Below, one piece after another: positions 1 to 12,382 of a stretch of DNA of 64,000 bases; the first letter of the stretch is position 1, and each line of letters opens with the position of its first letter. The position numbers and the translations under genes were made by a program. Source of the DNA: Isoperla grammatica (taxonomy: Eukaryota; Arthropoda; Insecta; Plecoptera; Perlodidae); the NCBI GenBank assembly GCA_945910005.1, contig OX246746.1, positions 37,430,473-37,494,472 on the forward strand. Reading direction: 5' to 3'. Under the pieces are notes generated by a model. The model worked only from the letters and a program-made list of their open reading frames with translations. It had not been told where the DNA came from and did no database searches.

Positions 1-740
1 GATCTAGAAAATGTGCTAGCCATCAGGATCGATGCTTAAAAAACTACCGAAACAAATCGAGTTGGATAGAACATTGAAAATCTAAGTGCCCATTTTAATA
101 GTTTAGAATATAAACGAGATAATGAAATGCTTGTTATCTCCATTAATGTATTGGGCACGTACTCATTACGGGGTACGCACAAAATACTGTTGGTCAGAAT
201 CCCATTTTGCAAAATACATTGCGATAGAAATGTTGCTGACAATGAAACGCGGACGCCCATAAACATTTCACAGATTTCTGGCGATAAGATAAGCCCTGTT
301 TTTTTGGTCACGTTTACAACGGCCACACACACAAGTAACAAAGTAATATACAAGTAAAATAAAAAAAGTATAGATGATGCTGCAACCGAATCAAAATACA
401 AACTTCTATTTATAAAAATCTCAAATCAAGATTTGATAATCTCAGTCGGTTTGAGTATGCAAGAAAGTTACCGTCGACAGAACAATCAAGAGACAAAACT
501 GAAAATAGCGTCTTGAACACATGAAGCAACCTTTGACTTTACGAGGACTATCAACATAAAAGCAAATACACTACAAAATCAAACAAATATAATCAAGCAA
601 ATATATCTACAAAATCAAATTTATCAAATAATAAATAAATATCTACAAAATCACATTTGCCCCCTCCCCCGCCTGCACCCTCTCGTAACAGACGAATTAA
701 CATACTTGTAATTATTTTTATAAATTAAGTGTACTTTATA
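1..740. other. No recognisable gene or repeat
   Basis: AT-rich sequence. Short open frames exist on both strands but overlap each other and show no family motif. I see only small local reiterations of 'ctacaaaatca' near 570-650. Confidence 0.5.
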
Positions 741-779
741 CCATTTATACCAGTCAGATCTAAGGAAACATCACTTTTT

Positions 780-1985
780 GACTAGGTCTGGGGGAAATTA
801 TTCCAAAATTTTGATTTTGGTCTTGGAATAATCAATATTTTGCGTACAATTTCAAAAATGAAATTTGCTTAAAAACTCAGTTGTCATTCTAAAGATGAAT
901 ATGAAGTCAGAATTAAAATAAACTCATAAGCAATTGGTTATAAAATAAAAACTTTCCGGTGAAAAAAATCAGCCAAATTCACACTTCAGCCACCCATAAG
1001 AACCACACCGACAATTTAACAAGTTTATTTATTTATAAATACCAATTGGGGGCACTGTATACAATTAATTGTAGATTTATGGTACAAACGGCCATTGGTT
1101 TTCATTTTGGAGACAATAACCTAATTATCAAAATTTTGATTTCCGGGCACATTTCAAAACTATTAAAATACGGATAAAGCTGGATTTGACATTCTTAACA
1201 CTGATATGGAATCAAAACGTTGTTGTATTTTATCCGTGGGGCTCTAAAAAAAATAGTTTTGATAGGAAAGAAAATAAACAGAAAAGTGCAAAATCTGGGC
1301 ACCCCTGGATGCCACACCCACGACTTTAAAGGTGGCCAACAACCTAATTTTTACTTAAAATATACCGCGCTATCTAATAATGGAAGATTTTTTGTAAAAC
1401 AGTAATATTTGACCATTTTAGGGACTTACCCCAAAATCAAAATTTTGATTTCCGGGCAATATTGGAAATAAAAAATATGTATAAAACTAAATTTGTAATT
1501 CTAAACACGAATCTGAAATCATATTGGCAATATGTTTATTTGTTTAGCTGTAAAAAAATATGGTAATAATTATATCAACAGAAACATGCAACTTCTGGGC
1601 ACCCCTGAGTACCACACCCAGGACTTGAGAAGTGGCCAACAAACTAATTTTTACTTAAAATATACAACAGTATCTTATTATTTAATATTGTTTTGAAAAA
1701 ATATATTTTTGACCATTTTAGGGACATAACCCCAAAATCAAAATTTTGATTTCCGGGCAATATCGGAGTTCAAAAAATATGAATTAAATTAACTTTTTAA
1801 ATTCTAAACACGAATCTGGAATCAAATTTGTAATTTGTTAATTGGTTTGGCTGTAAAAAAATAATTTATGGTCACAAAATCAGCAAAATTCACCCTTTGG
1901 ACACCCCTGGGTGCCACACCCACCACTGGCCATGCGGCCAACAAGTCAAATTCTTCTCCAAATTCATCATTCTATCATAATATAT
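780..1985. repeat. ~302-bp tandem repeat, about four diverged copies
   Basis: The block 'aaaatcaaaattttgattt' followed by 'ccgggca' recurs at about 803 (weak), 1125, 1432 and 1734. A second block, 'ggcacccctgg' then 'tgccacaccca', recurs near 1298, 1598 and 1898. The spacing is 300-308 bp, so this is a short satellite-like array whose first copy is the most decayed. Each unit holds the 18-bp perfect palindrome AAATCAAAATTTTGATTT. Open frames inside are short and not conserved between units. Confidence 0.8.
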
Positions 1986-2029
1986 AGGTCACCAAAATTC
2001 CGCAGGGGGGGGGAGGGTCTCACTAATGG

Positions 2030-2490
2030 TGTGTTCCGGTCTACTCCGTTTGACCAAAGATTGGTTTGACCTTGCGATTAGTAAGTGCACTATTGAACCA
2101 TATCCCAGATACAGCTACTGCTTCTAAACAAGCAGCTGCCATGGCTGGCGAGTGAACAAGCCGGAGTCTCATTCAATCAGTTATGACAATGATTGGGAAA
2201 CCAAGGTTGCTGTCCTGTCTTAGATCGGTGCGGGAGAATCTTACCATGACCACTGTTTCCCAGCTAATAAGTGTTGAGTAACTCTATTACTGGTAGGTAA
2301 TTAACACAATGCTTTGCGCCTGGAGAAACATTGTCACCTGGCAAGGGCAACATATCACGCTAGCCAGGCAACCACACGACACACGTAACAGTATTCTGTA
2401 CTTTGCCCGAGCACTCTGTTACGAACTCAGTCGATTGAGTCGAACCCAGGGCCTCCTGCACAAGAAGCAGGAATAACCCACTATAACATG
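2030..2490 (-). repeat. Possible tRNA-headed SINE, minus strand
   Basis: Near 2435-2455 the reverse complement gives a pol III B-box-like string (GGGTTCGACTC), followed downstream on the minus strand by about 400 bp of non-coding sequence. No second copy was found in the window, so assignment as a SINE rests on the B-box and a tRNA-like stem only. No protein-coding signal is seen. Confidence 0.3.
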
Positions 2491-2588
2491 GAGCAACACG
2501 AATTAATTATATATATTTATGTATATAGTATAAATAAAATATGTGATATTGAATTATACTCATTCACGATCGAGAATTCTTGTAGTAG

Positions 2589-2735
2589 TGATAATAATAA
2601 TATAATAATAAAAATAATTATTATTATTATTATTTATTATTATTATATTAATTTATTATTATATTTATTATAACAATAATAATAATAATAATTATTTTTA
2701 TTATTATTATTATTTATTATTATTATTATTATTAC
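2589..2735. repeat. Mixed TAA/TTA microsatellite
   Basis: Interrupted ATA/TTA triplets that switch strand several times, so the tract can fold into AT-rich hairpins. Frames here are runs of isoleucine or tyrosine and are not genes. Confidence 0.9.
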
Positions 2736-2854
2736 AATAGTAAAAATGTTTTTGTGAACATTTCCCAGGGACAACTTGCTTCTGTTCAAGTAAAGTCAGT
2801 CTATAGGTAAAGAGCGTGAGTATAGTTAAGAGAGGGGATGTCCAAAGCCTATTA

Positions 2855-2985
2855 TTTGAATCTCAATGCCTTCACTTGGCTTTGAGTGAGGAATACCTTG
2901 ACCAACCATTAGGACAGTATTGCCGGTGGCAGGTATCGAAGCGTTGATGTCCCGGGTATCACAGCCAAGCCACCTTTATCTTTGT
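2855..2985 (-). repeat. SINE family B, head fragment, minus strand
   Basis: The reverse complement reads as the family B tRNA-like head: an A-box region related to GGTGGCTCAGCGGT near 2965-2980 and a degenerate B-box near 2931-2941. It resembles the heads at 27694 and 42948. The 3' body is mostly lost. Confidence 0.55.
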
Positions 2986-3880
2986 TACTGACAGCCTATA
3001 GGCTATAAGTTGTGGATAGACACAAAATAAAGTACTTCGACATAATGACATCAGCATTCCAAAACAACATTTCTATAACTTGTATAATACTTCATAATCA
3101 TGTCATGTCAAATGTCAGGAACCTTCATCAAGCGCTTTAACTTTGATGGATTACATAATTATTAATTGCCAGTTAGTTCCCAACCGTAGAGTGATTGAAT
3201 ACATGGGTTGTGTCTGTCACAGGGGTACGTGGTACATGTTAATATGCCACCGCAGGGAGTCTGGGGAATGTGGTACAATGTAACATACATATATGATATC
3301 TGTATATTGTTATTTTATTTGCTATAATAAACGACTTTCAGAGATTTGTGGACAAGGCATTGAGTAATCACACTTTCTTTTTGTATTTACTTGGATTTGA
3401 ATTGACCTAATTTGGAAAACTAACTTTTTACACCTTTAGGTTTAACTTTTAATTGTTGAGTCATATTTTACTGGGCGACTGAGTGAGCGTTGTTTAAAAC
3501 TGAACCCCCCCCCCCCCCCCGTACTGTCACTTATTTGCGCAAACTTGTCGCGCTAGCGAACTGAAAGAAAAACTACTCAATTCCAACTGTGCAGCTGTCT
3601 TATCTGTCTTATCCACATACTAAGTTTTTCGCTCAAGCCTCGACTGCGCAAGCCATCGTAGGGATCTGTAGCTAGCGCTAGTGCTTACATAAGCCAAGAT
3701 TGCGCAAGAGAAACATCAACGTGCTCATGATATCATTCAAGCCAAGCACTACCAAGAAAAATCGTCATCAATTGGTAATTTGACAAATTATTGCTATACA
3801 GTTCGTCTCAATTCTAAATACACGCCGGTAAAATGCGAACTAAAAGGAACTGTTTCTTATTGTTGGAGACTAATGCTGTC
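2986..3880. other. No recognisable gene
   Basis: Non-coding sequence with a run of about 16 C at 3505-3520. No motif-bearing frame, tRNA or transposon end was recognised. Confidence 0.45.
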
Positions 3881-3889
3881 AATCATCCC

Positions 3890-4277
3890 CTTTATTTGGC
3901 TTAGGATTGAAATTAAAGCCAATAGCATCAATTCAGGACCATAGCACAAGAACAGCAAAAAATGGGTACTATTTAAAAGGTTGGAATAAAAAGATGACTA
4001 GTAAATCAATTTTTTATACTGGTATTAGGGAATTTAATAACTTACCTTGTAGAGTTATTAATTCCATAAATGTTGCTAGTTTTAAGAAAAATTATCTCTT
4101 ACATAGAGCTCAGTTTCAGGAATGAATTTATATTAATTAATACTTATATCATTATATCATATTGTTTAAAAAAATGTGAAATAGTTTGAAGTGTACGTGA
4201 AAAGGGGAATGTAATGTATTGCAATAGCTGTTGTCTGCTAAATAAAGAATTATCATTATTATTATTATTATTATTAA
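3890..4277 (+). pseudogene. 3' end of a CR1/jockey-type non-LTR retrotransposon
   Basis: The frame at 3907-4125 (72 residues) ends with the pattern seen at the C-terminus of many LINE reverse transcriptases: 'SIFYTGIREFNNLP' followed by 'INVASFKKNYLL'. It is followed by about 125 bp of 3' UTR, an AATAAA-like signal (AAATAAAG near 4240) and a (TTA)n tail at 4251-4277. Everything upstream of the last ~70 residues is missing, which is the normal 5' truncation of such insertions. Clade assignment is approximate because the catalytic domain is absent. Confidence 0.7.
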
Positions 4278-4279
4278 AA

Positions 4280-6112
4280 CATTTATCTTCTAACATAGTA
4301 AAGACAGCTCCAAACCACATGGACCTTCGACCATGAATATTCAGGATTAGCCATTCTCATAATGGATTTGTAAGAAAAGTAGTAAAATAGCAGTTTCTTT
4401 TAGTGATTTTAATCTTTCTTGAGCAAGAGATAATTATTATGGCCGGCCCATTGAAAAAGGACCGAATCCTGAGCCCCCGTCTTCGCTATTGTCAAGCGGG
4501 CGGTTTTTGTTGTTTGAATAGAAATCATTGATGGTCACTGTTTTTAAAAACTGTGCATCCTTCCTGGTGACAAGTTTGACGTTTACAACCTTGCACAGTG
4601 AGCGGGAAATAAGCCTCCCTTTGAGAAGTTCTCTTTACCGGCGTGCATCTTGGATAGAGACGAACTTTAGTGTGTCTTTCGGATCGAACTGTGAAACATA
4701 TGAGCGATGAAGATTGCTCAGATTTTAAACTAATCCGTACTTGAAAGTTATGATAGATTCCCATCTTTGTGTGTTGACTGTACACAGAGCTATTCAATGT
4801 GACTAGTTACGTTCAAACCCTGAGGCCTATATGGAGAGTTGACGAGTGGACTAAAGGACTGTTCACTTGTTCACTCAAGTGTGTCTCCCGGAATACCTAC
4901 TCGATTTTTGTCTCTAGCAGTTGGAACGCTTCACGGTAGATATCAGCACAATGCATTTCACTGCAGTTGGCTGCCTGACCAGTAGTGACCAGGTCACTTT
5001 CCCGCGTGACGTCACCAGTGGCGTGACCAGGAATTATTTCGGGGGAAGGGGGGGGGGGGGGGGAAGGGATTCGACAGAGGAAAATGAGGTGTGGGAACAA
5101 CAAGGAAGGGGTCTGTTGCGGCGGTGCTCCAGCCGCCAGAGGCGAAATTTTGTTCGACTATTATAGTTATTTCGTGCCTTTTAGAGTCAACAAATAAAAC
5201 TCGAAGCATTACTGCATTACCCATTTGTTTATATTATGTTACCGTTTACAATAGTTCCTACATCGTTTGAGCTGAATGATGTATTTATTTAGGTTGAAAT
5301 GTATGCGACATGCAGTCTTGTTGACCCTAACCACAGATAACGGATTGTAGGCCCTAACACTATCACTAATCTATAATTATTATAGTTTCTAGTTCTAACG
5401 AGTAGTAAAGTAGTTAGTAGTAAATATCTGTACGTTAACTGTACGATTTAAAAAACCAAACATTATTATTGAAACTTAGCAATAAAAATAAAAATAGGCA
5501 CTCATGATGTTGGGGCTAGGTCCTTAGGTCCTAAGCGTATTGCTCCAGTGTATTTCATCTCTATCCATCACCCCTCATCGTCTTAAATAGAGTTATGGAT
5601 TTAATAGAGAGACGTAAAGCCAACAAGAATCATCATTATAAAATATGGTACTACCATCTTTGGTATGGAGAATGCCATCATTTTAATGTATGTACTTCGT
5701 TCTGAATTGTTTGGTTTACCGTTGTGTTACCTTACTCTGTGCCGGCAACGAGAAATTTCATGCAACATATAGGCTAAGGTTAGATGATAATTCATAAAGT
5801 ATATCACGACATAGAAAACACTTGTTCAATAATTGTGACAGTGCACAAGTTCAGTTTCCATCGTTGAACGGTACTTCCGACTACTACTTTACTACGGCAC
5901 TCCCTTTATTTCCGGTACTGTATTTCAGGAAATGTAAATGTATATTTGAGACACAATATTTGCTGTGTGCCCGCTCGAAAAAATATTTTCAAAGTATTTC
6001 CGATTATGTTTCAACATCAGAATTCAATATCAGGTTAACAAGGTTTATTTGGGCCATATTTTAGGAATCGTAAAACGTGGGTTGAGCCGCCTTTAAAAAT
6101 GTAATACATGTC
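4280..6112. other. Non-coding; remnants of mobile elements only
   Basis: No gene was recognised. At 5016 there is a lone hAT-type terminus (CAGTGGCGTGACCAGG) followed by a long G run at 5041-5063, like the 5' ends of the complete elements at 22461 and 32493. I could not find its other end. A decayed SINE family A 3' tail ('catcgtctt', then 'gacgtaaag', then 'atcatcatt') lies at about 5560-5640. Frames across the G run are not supported as genes. Confidence 0.45.
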
Positions 6113-6115
6113 TTA

Positions 6116-6245
6116 GGCCCGGTTTTTCAAACTGTCATTAACGGTTCGTTAGCTGACGGTCCGTAATCTGTAACCCAACAAACCCTATGCAGATAACGGA
6201 CCGTAAGCTAACGGGCCCGTTAATGACCGATTGAAAAACCGGGCC
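6116..6245. mobile_element. 130-bp Harbinger-type MITE with TTA target duplication
   Basis: The element is a near-complete palindrome whose ends are GGCCCGGTTTTTCAA and its inverted copy. It is flanked by TTA at 6113-6115 and again at 6246-6248, the 3-bp TWA duplication typical of PIF/Harbinger transposons. It has no coding capacity, so any movement must have relied on a transposase supplied elsewhere. Confidence 0.8.
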
Positions 6246-6248
6246 TTA

Positions 6249-7174
6249 GAATAATAACTTTTGCAAAAAATAGAAACTAAAAAAATGAAAGTTGACAAAT
6301 TTCACAAAAAAAAACTTCCTAGTCGATACCCATACATAAGATGCGTGGATCATGCAGTCACCTTGTTAATAATTGTGTGACAAATAGCTGGCTGTTCCCA
6401 CAGATGCAATTCTAAGAGAAAGTATGCCTATCCCCTGTCATTCTGACACACTGATGAGAACGCGCGAGTGCAACGCTGGCTGCATGAGGCAGGGTCGCAC
6501 CAGATTATTATCATAGATATGTACATATTACTAATGTGGGAAATCAATGTGGTTATCCTTATAAATATGTGCGAGGATAAGATTGTTTGAATTGCGCTTC
6601 CGACTTATGTAACAGCAACACTATTTGGCATGGAGGTGTTCGTGTACCACTCGGTGTGAATGTATGACGTGGACAGTCTATGGGTATGAAGCAACATGAC
6701 TGCAGGCCGCCAGTCCCGGCCTAACATTACTCATGGTCATTTTCAAGCTTCCTATCGATAAAACCTTTTTTTTGTAGATGGATATCTCATTTTCTGAATC
6801 CTTTCAATGATACACAATTCATGTATTGATTGAAAAATAATGTCAAGATCAAACATTGTTCAAAGCAGACATGTTTAAATCGACTGCAAAATCCGGTTAT
6901 CTTGAAATTTCGCCAAACAAAACTAGTTTTGATGATAAGAGTCAGGTTCGTAACATGACTCAAATCGCAGAAGGACTTGTTTGGAGAGTATTGCTGGTTT
7001 TTCGAACAGGAATGGGTTCATTCAGTTGGAGTGATTATTGTTGAGCAGTGTATTGTATTGTCCGTTGGTCTAGTTTATTTGCAACCACCGTTTAAACGTT
7101 TCATTCATGTTGTTACACATAATGCCCACATAGAATGCAATGCACTCGCTCAACAAGAGACAGGATTACCATTG
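6249..7174. other. No recognisable gene
   Basis: Several short frames (for example 6856-7044 and 6977-7270) carry no motif, and the second runs into the transposon at 7183. No RNA gene or repeat was recognised. Confidence 0.45.
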
Positions 7175-7182
7175 CCCCAATA

Positions 7183-7617
7183 CAGGGGCGCCGGGTTTTC
7201 CAAATTCCGAGGCGTGCTCAATTTCGCGGAAAAGAGACCAAGCAGGGGGTTTGGGGGGCACCGCAGGTGAAACATTTTGAAATCCCATTTTTAGAGTGTG
7301 TTTGGTGCGTTCTAGGAAACAAGTGGCGTGAATGCGATGCCAAAATAAGGCATTTAATGTCTATTATATATAAAATAATATACATGTAGTAATGTCAAAA
7401 AACATAATTTTAATCACTTATCACTCCAAGATGAAAATAGAAACATAATCGTAAAAAAGAGTTAAAAAACGTTTTTTGAAAATTTAGACCTCAAAACTCT
7501 GATACATATAGGTCTAATTTTCCTTTTAGTCAGGATATTTGGAGTGGTGCTGCGCCCCCCTCCAAACAATCCGATGGGTGCTTCAGCCCCTGAGCGCCCA
7601 CATAGTCGGCGCCCCTG
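7183..7617. mobile_element. 435-bp hAT-type MITE with perfect 8-bp target duplication
   Basis: The ends are CAGGGGCGCC and its inverted copy GGCGCCCCTG. The 8-bp direct repeat CCCCAATA lies at 7175-7182 and 7618-7625. Terminal inverted repeats of this style with an 8-bp duplication are characteristic of hAT elements. No transposase frame is present. A G-rich stretch near the left end and a C-rich stretch near the right end may pair. Confidence 0.85.
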
Positions 7618-7625
7618 CCCCAATA

Positions 7626-8350
7626 TATAGTATAGTATGTAGTATATTAAAGTATTTAGTATTTAGTATATACAATCCATATCTTTAAAGATGACCATGG
7701 AGCCATGTTTCCATAGACAAAGCAGAACTGCCTGAGTAGCTGTTATGTACAATGCCCAAATAGAGGGTAGTGAATGCCCTCATCCGGCCATGCACAAAAG
7801 TAAGATGATCACATCAAACATGACTGTCAATGCAGCCAACAACAAAAAAACCCGATGGCTGTGTATTTGATTGCCAGCATCACGGGTGGCATTTTTCTGT
7901 CAAGTTTGAGCACCGATAACATTGTTACACGGTTGTTATAGATGGAGAAAGAAGAGGTGAATCAAGATACAGTGTAACGTATATGGGTGAGAAGTGGAGG
8001 TCTGAACACTGTTAGGCCTACTCGTTAATGTAGGCCTACATTGTACCACAGTACACACATGGAATACTTAGTCAATTGAAATTTGGTAACAGCGAGTAAA
8101 ACAGTTAAAATGACCTGTTATTATAATATTGCGGCAGAAAAACCTCCACGAAGTTAGCGTTGCGATAGATATAATTGCAGTTGTAGAGGTTAATGCATGA
8201 TCAACCAAATATGACCCGTTTTCAATGATTTGAACACGGCCAAGGTTGATGGTATTTCCTTCGAGGCTTGAGGCTTCGTTGGTGACCGACATATTGCGTG
8301 GACTGAGGTACCGGACCGGACCTATGTCCATCGCCAGCTGACTCAGCGGC
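7626..8350. other. No recognisable gene
   Basis: Non-coding sequence with a small palindrome of 'taggccta' around 8012-8038. The frame on the minus strand at 8068-8331 shows no motif and no splice or promoter context. Confidence 0.4.
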
Positions 8351-8351
8351 T

Positions 8352-10365
8352 ACAGTCACGTGGTACGTGTACTGGTGTCATGTAACGTCGCGTACCGTCA
8401 CGTGATACGTGTACTGGTGTCATGTACCGTCACGTACCGTCACGTGATACGTGTACTGGTGTCATGTAACGTCGCGTACCGTCACGTGATACGTGTACTG
8501 GTGTCATGTAACGTCGCGTACCGTCACGTGATACGTGTACTGGTGTCATGTACCGTCGCGTACCGTCACGTGGTACGTGTACTGGTGTAATGAAACGTTG
8601 CGTACCGTCACGTGATACGTGTACTGGTGTCATGTAACGTCGCGTACCGTCACGTGATACGTGTACTGGTGTCATGTACCGTCACGTACCGTCACGTGAT
8701 ACGTGTACTGGTGTCATGTAACGTCGCGTACCGTCACGTGATACGTGTACTGGTGTCATGTACCGTCACGTACCGTCACGTAATACGTGTACTGGTGTAA
8801 TGTACCGTCGCGTACCGTCACGTGATATGTGTACTGGTGTCATGTACCGTCGCGTACCGTCACGTGATACGTGTACTGGTGTCATGTACCGTCGCGTACC
8901 GTCACGTGGTACGTGTACTGGTGTCATGTAACGTCGCGTACCGTCACGTGATATGTGTACTGGTGTCATGTAACGTCGCGTACCGTCACGTGATACGTGT
9001 ACTGGTGTCATGTAACGTCGCGTACCGTCACGTGGTACGTGTACTGGTGTCATGTAACGTCGCGTACCGTCACGTGAAATGTGTACTGGTGTCATGTAAC
9101 GTCGCGTACCGTCACGTGATACGTGTACTGGTGTCATGTAACGTCGCGTACCGTCACGTGATACGTGTACTGGTGTCATGTAACGTCGCGTACCGTCACG
9201 TGATACGTGTACTGGTGTCATGTAACGTCGCGTACCGTCACGTGATATGTGTACTGGTGTCATGTAACGTCGCGTACCGTCACGTGATATGTGTACTGGT
9301 GTCATGTACCGTCGCGTACCGTCACGTGATACGTGTACTGGTGTCATGTAACGTCGCGTACCGTCACGTGATATGTGTACTGGTGTCATGTAACGTCGCG
9401 TACCGTCACGTGATATGTGTACTGGTGTCATGTAACGTCGCGTACCGTCACGTGATATGTGTACTGGTGTCATGTAACGTCGCGTACCGTCACGTGATAT
9501 GTGTACTGGTGTCATGTAACGTCGCGTACCGTCACGTGATACGTGTACTGGTGTCATGTAACGTCGCGTACCGTCACGTGATACGTGTACTGGTGTCATG
9601 TAACGTCGCGTACCGTCACGTGATATGTGTACTGGTGTCATGTACCGACGCGTACCGTCACGTGATACGTGTACTGGTGTCATGTAACGTCGCGTACCGT
9701 CACGTGATATGTGTCCTGGTGTCATGTAACGTCGCGTACCATCACGTGATACGTGTACTGGTGTCATGTACCGACGCGTACCGTCACGTGATACGTGTAC
9801 TGGTGTCATGTACCGTCGCGTACCATCACGTGATACGTGTACTGGTGTCATGTACCGACGCGTACCGTCACGTGATACGTGTACTGGTGTAATGTACCGT
9901 CGAGTACCGTCACGTGATACGTGTACTGGTGTAATGTAACGTCGAGTACCGTCACATAATACGTGTACTGGTGTAATGTACAGTTGCGTACCGTCACGTG
10001 ATATGTGTACTGGTGTCATGTACCGTCACGTGATACGTGTACTGGTGTCATGTAACGTCGCGTACCGTCACGTGATATGTGTACTGGTGTCATGTAACGT
10101 CGCGTACCGTCACGTGATACGTGTACTGATGTAATGTACCGTCGCGTACCGTCACGTGATACGTGTACTGGTGTCATGTACCGTCGCGTACCGTCACGTG
10201 ATACGTTACTGATGTAATGTACCGTCGCGTACCGTCACGTGATACGTGTACTGGTGTCATGTACCGACGCGTACCGTCACGTGATACGTGTACTGGTGTA
10301 ATGTACCGTCGCGTACCGTCACGTGATACGTGTACTGGTGTCATGTACCGTCACGTGCACTCACG
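8352..10365. repeat. 42-bp minisatellite, about 48 copies
   Basis: The unit reads roughly GTCACGTGATACGTGTACTG, then GTGTCATGTAACGTCGCGTACC. Every unit carries the palindrome CACGTG and several ACGT steps. Variants fall in a few classes (GATACG/GATATG/GGTACG, and TAACGTCGCG/TACCGTCGCG/TACCGTCACG), interspersed rather than blocked. Because 42 is a multiple of three and the unit lacks stops in some frames, very long frames open on both strands (417 residues at 8766-10019 minus, 356 at 8822-9892 plus). I read these as by-products of the repeat, not genes. Edges are abrupt: unrelated sequence lies before 8350 and after 10365. Confidence 0.95.
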
Positions 10366-10930
10366 TACTGCAAGATATGATATTATCACCTTATCTTATC
10401 AGTGTGATAGCATATGAGACGTACTATCACGTCAACATGGCCACGTAGCGTCGCGTATTCAAGTACGCAGATCAAGGTAGAGCAAGCATATTCTCAGATG
10501 ATGGCGTGGATGGATTAAAAAAGTAATTATCTGCTTTTGTTAATTACACGATAACAAAAAAGTGGTAACTTGTAAGTCACGCAATTTTTCATACTCTAGT
10601 ATACCCTTGTTTCCACGAGTCTTGCGCCACAAAAACTCGTGTTGTCTACAGACTACCAATACTCTCTCTCAATACTACTCGCAATAGTATGTATACATTA
10701 TGATGATGATGATGATGATGATGAATCAACGTATTTTTTTTTTACAACGAAGAAAATAGTTTTACCATATTTCGATTAGTTAGTAAGTGAGCTGTCTTGA
10801 GGTAATAATTAATTGCTTTGTAACGTAAAACCATCACCCGCCGAAACCAGTTTTTACCAAATAGTCAGATCAATAATGACAGCTGAAGCACAATTCGTGG
10901 CCCCGCGTTTCCAAATAAAACCAAGCAGAG
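10366..10930. other. Non-coding with a short (GAT)n tract
   Basis: A run of about seven GAT triplets lies at 10701-10723. Otherwise no gene or known repeat was recognised. Confidence 0.5.
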
Positions 10931-10934
10931 TAAT

Positions 10935-11135
10935 TAAAGCCGGCGCAGATGGCCGAGGTCGATTAGGCGTTGGTCTAGTAAACCGCGGTCGCTGCGTTCC
11001 AGGTTCGAAACCTGGCTTAGGTTATGGATGTCTTGTGGCGTTTGTTCATTGATCTTCACAATCACCCACTTATCGTCTTGATTATAGCGTTGTTGCCAAA
11101 ATATATGTGAGGTAAAACCCTAAAATCATCAACAG
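10935..11135 (+). repeat. SINE family A, copy 1
   Basis: The tRNA-like head has an A-box region at about 10942-10955 (GCGCAGATGGCCG) and a B-box at 11002-11012 (GGTTCGAAACC). It is followed by a body ending 'tatatgtgaggtaaaacc' and a short ATC-rich end. The same layout is seen at 13378 and, inverted, at 22990. The head retains pol III promoter boxes but is not a tRNA gene: the 3' side runs into SINE body rather than closing an acceptor stem. Confidence 0.8.
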
Positions 11136-11145
11136 AGATTAGATT

Positions 11146-11460
11146 CAGTGGTGTATTCTTAAAATATAAAGTGCCTAGCCGGTCGAATTTACGTGTGCAC
11201 GGGGTGAGGGGTTTGGGGGGGGGGGGGGGCGATGGCGACTGTTTTATGTGGCCAGAAAAAGATTTTACAGAAATTAAACCTGAATACATGAAGACGTTGA
11301 GGTGACATATTTTTATCAATTATAGATATTGTGAATAAATACTACATGGGTTCTTGAAATTTAAACAACAGTACTGTGAAAAAGCGCCTAGGCTAGCCTA
11401 GCCTCCAAATAAAAGTGCCTAGGCGGCGCCTAAGCCCGCCTAGGCTCGAATACACCACTG
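11146..11460. mobile_element. 315-bp hAT-type MITE with perfect 8-bp target duplication
   Basis: The ends are CAGTGGTGTATTC and GAATACACCACTG. Exact 8-bp direct repeats ATTAGATT flank it at 11138-11145 and 11461-11468. The interior contains a G run (11213-11229) and a 'cctaggc' reiteration near 11388-11445. No transposase is encoded. It inserted at the 3' edge of SINE A copy 1. Confidence 0.9.
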
Positions 11461-11468
11461 ATTAGATT

Positions 11469-12380
11469 GGACTTGGACCCACTACCCCACTCGGGTCGTG
11501 ATCCACTATTCCATAACCTGTGTACGATTACAGTCGGTGATGATGATTTGGCAACGATGCGATGTATTATTATTGACATGCAGATTATATGTTTAGTGAT
11601 GATTTAATTTTACCATGACCCATGTATTCGTTGGAGTACTGAATTGAACTTAGAACAATACTACAATCTAGAATTATTACATTTGAGAACGAGTTGATAT
11701 AAAACTGAAAAGAGCTGGGCTGGGCGAAAGATGAATTTGAACTTTAAAACCGCGCAAAATAAACGATTTGTTGGAACACTATACACAATAAAAAAAGTGA
11801 ATAATATTAAGTTTGATAATAACTTAAAACTGGAGTAACAAAATTTCAAACATTGATCATAGGGTTGTCATTATCGATACCAATTAATAATTCATTATTT
11901 AATTGGCTCCCAAAATAACAACCGTACGGATTAAAATTTCTGAATTATTTTTAATCCTTTGATTAGTTCCTACGAAACTCAATGTTGGTTATTAATCCCT
12001 TTCTGAATGTTGTGAAGCCCAGCCGAGGAAATAATGCTATAATGATAGCTACAGTATCGTAGGTTTATTTCAGGGAATGTTTGAAATGGGGAGTGATAAT
12101 GTAAGATCACTTCCCATTCAAACAAGCGCTCTCAATAAATGCAAACGAGCTGGCAGCGTGGGTGCACATATAGAATGCCACTTGCTGGATGGCACGCGCT
12201 CGAAATCTAGGCCAAATAAGCCATTACGGTTCATTATTCTATGACTCTCTTGGTCTTGCCCTTCCCAAGACGCCTTACGTACATCTCAGTGTTGATTCAA
12301 AGTTATCAAAACCATGATCAAAACACCCTTTTTATGGTGGCTTAGACGCTTCCGGCGCAGATCCTAATCCTAAACCACTC
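11469..12380. other. No recognisable gene
   Basis: AT-rich non-coding sequence with no motif-bearing frame on either strand. Confidence 0.45.
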
Positions 12381-12382
12381 AG

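Noticed and set aside
5016..5700. Complete hAT-type element starting at 5016
   Set aside because: The left terminus is good, but no matching right terminus or octamer duplication was found.
8766..10019. Multi-copy neuropeptide precursor with dibasic sites
   Set aside because: No signal peptide, the opposite strand is equally open, and the unit length (a multiple of three) explains the open frame.
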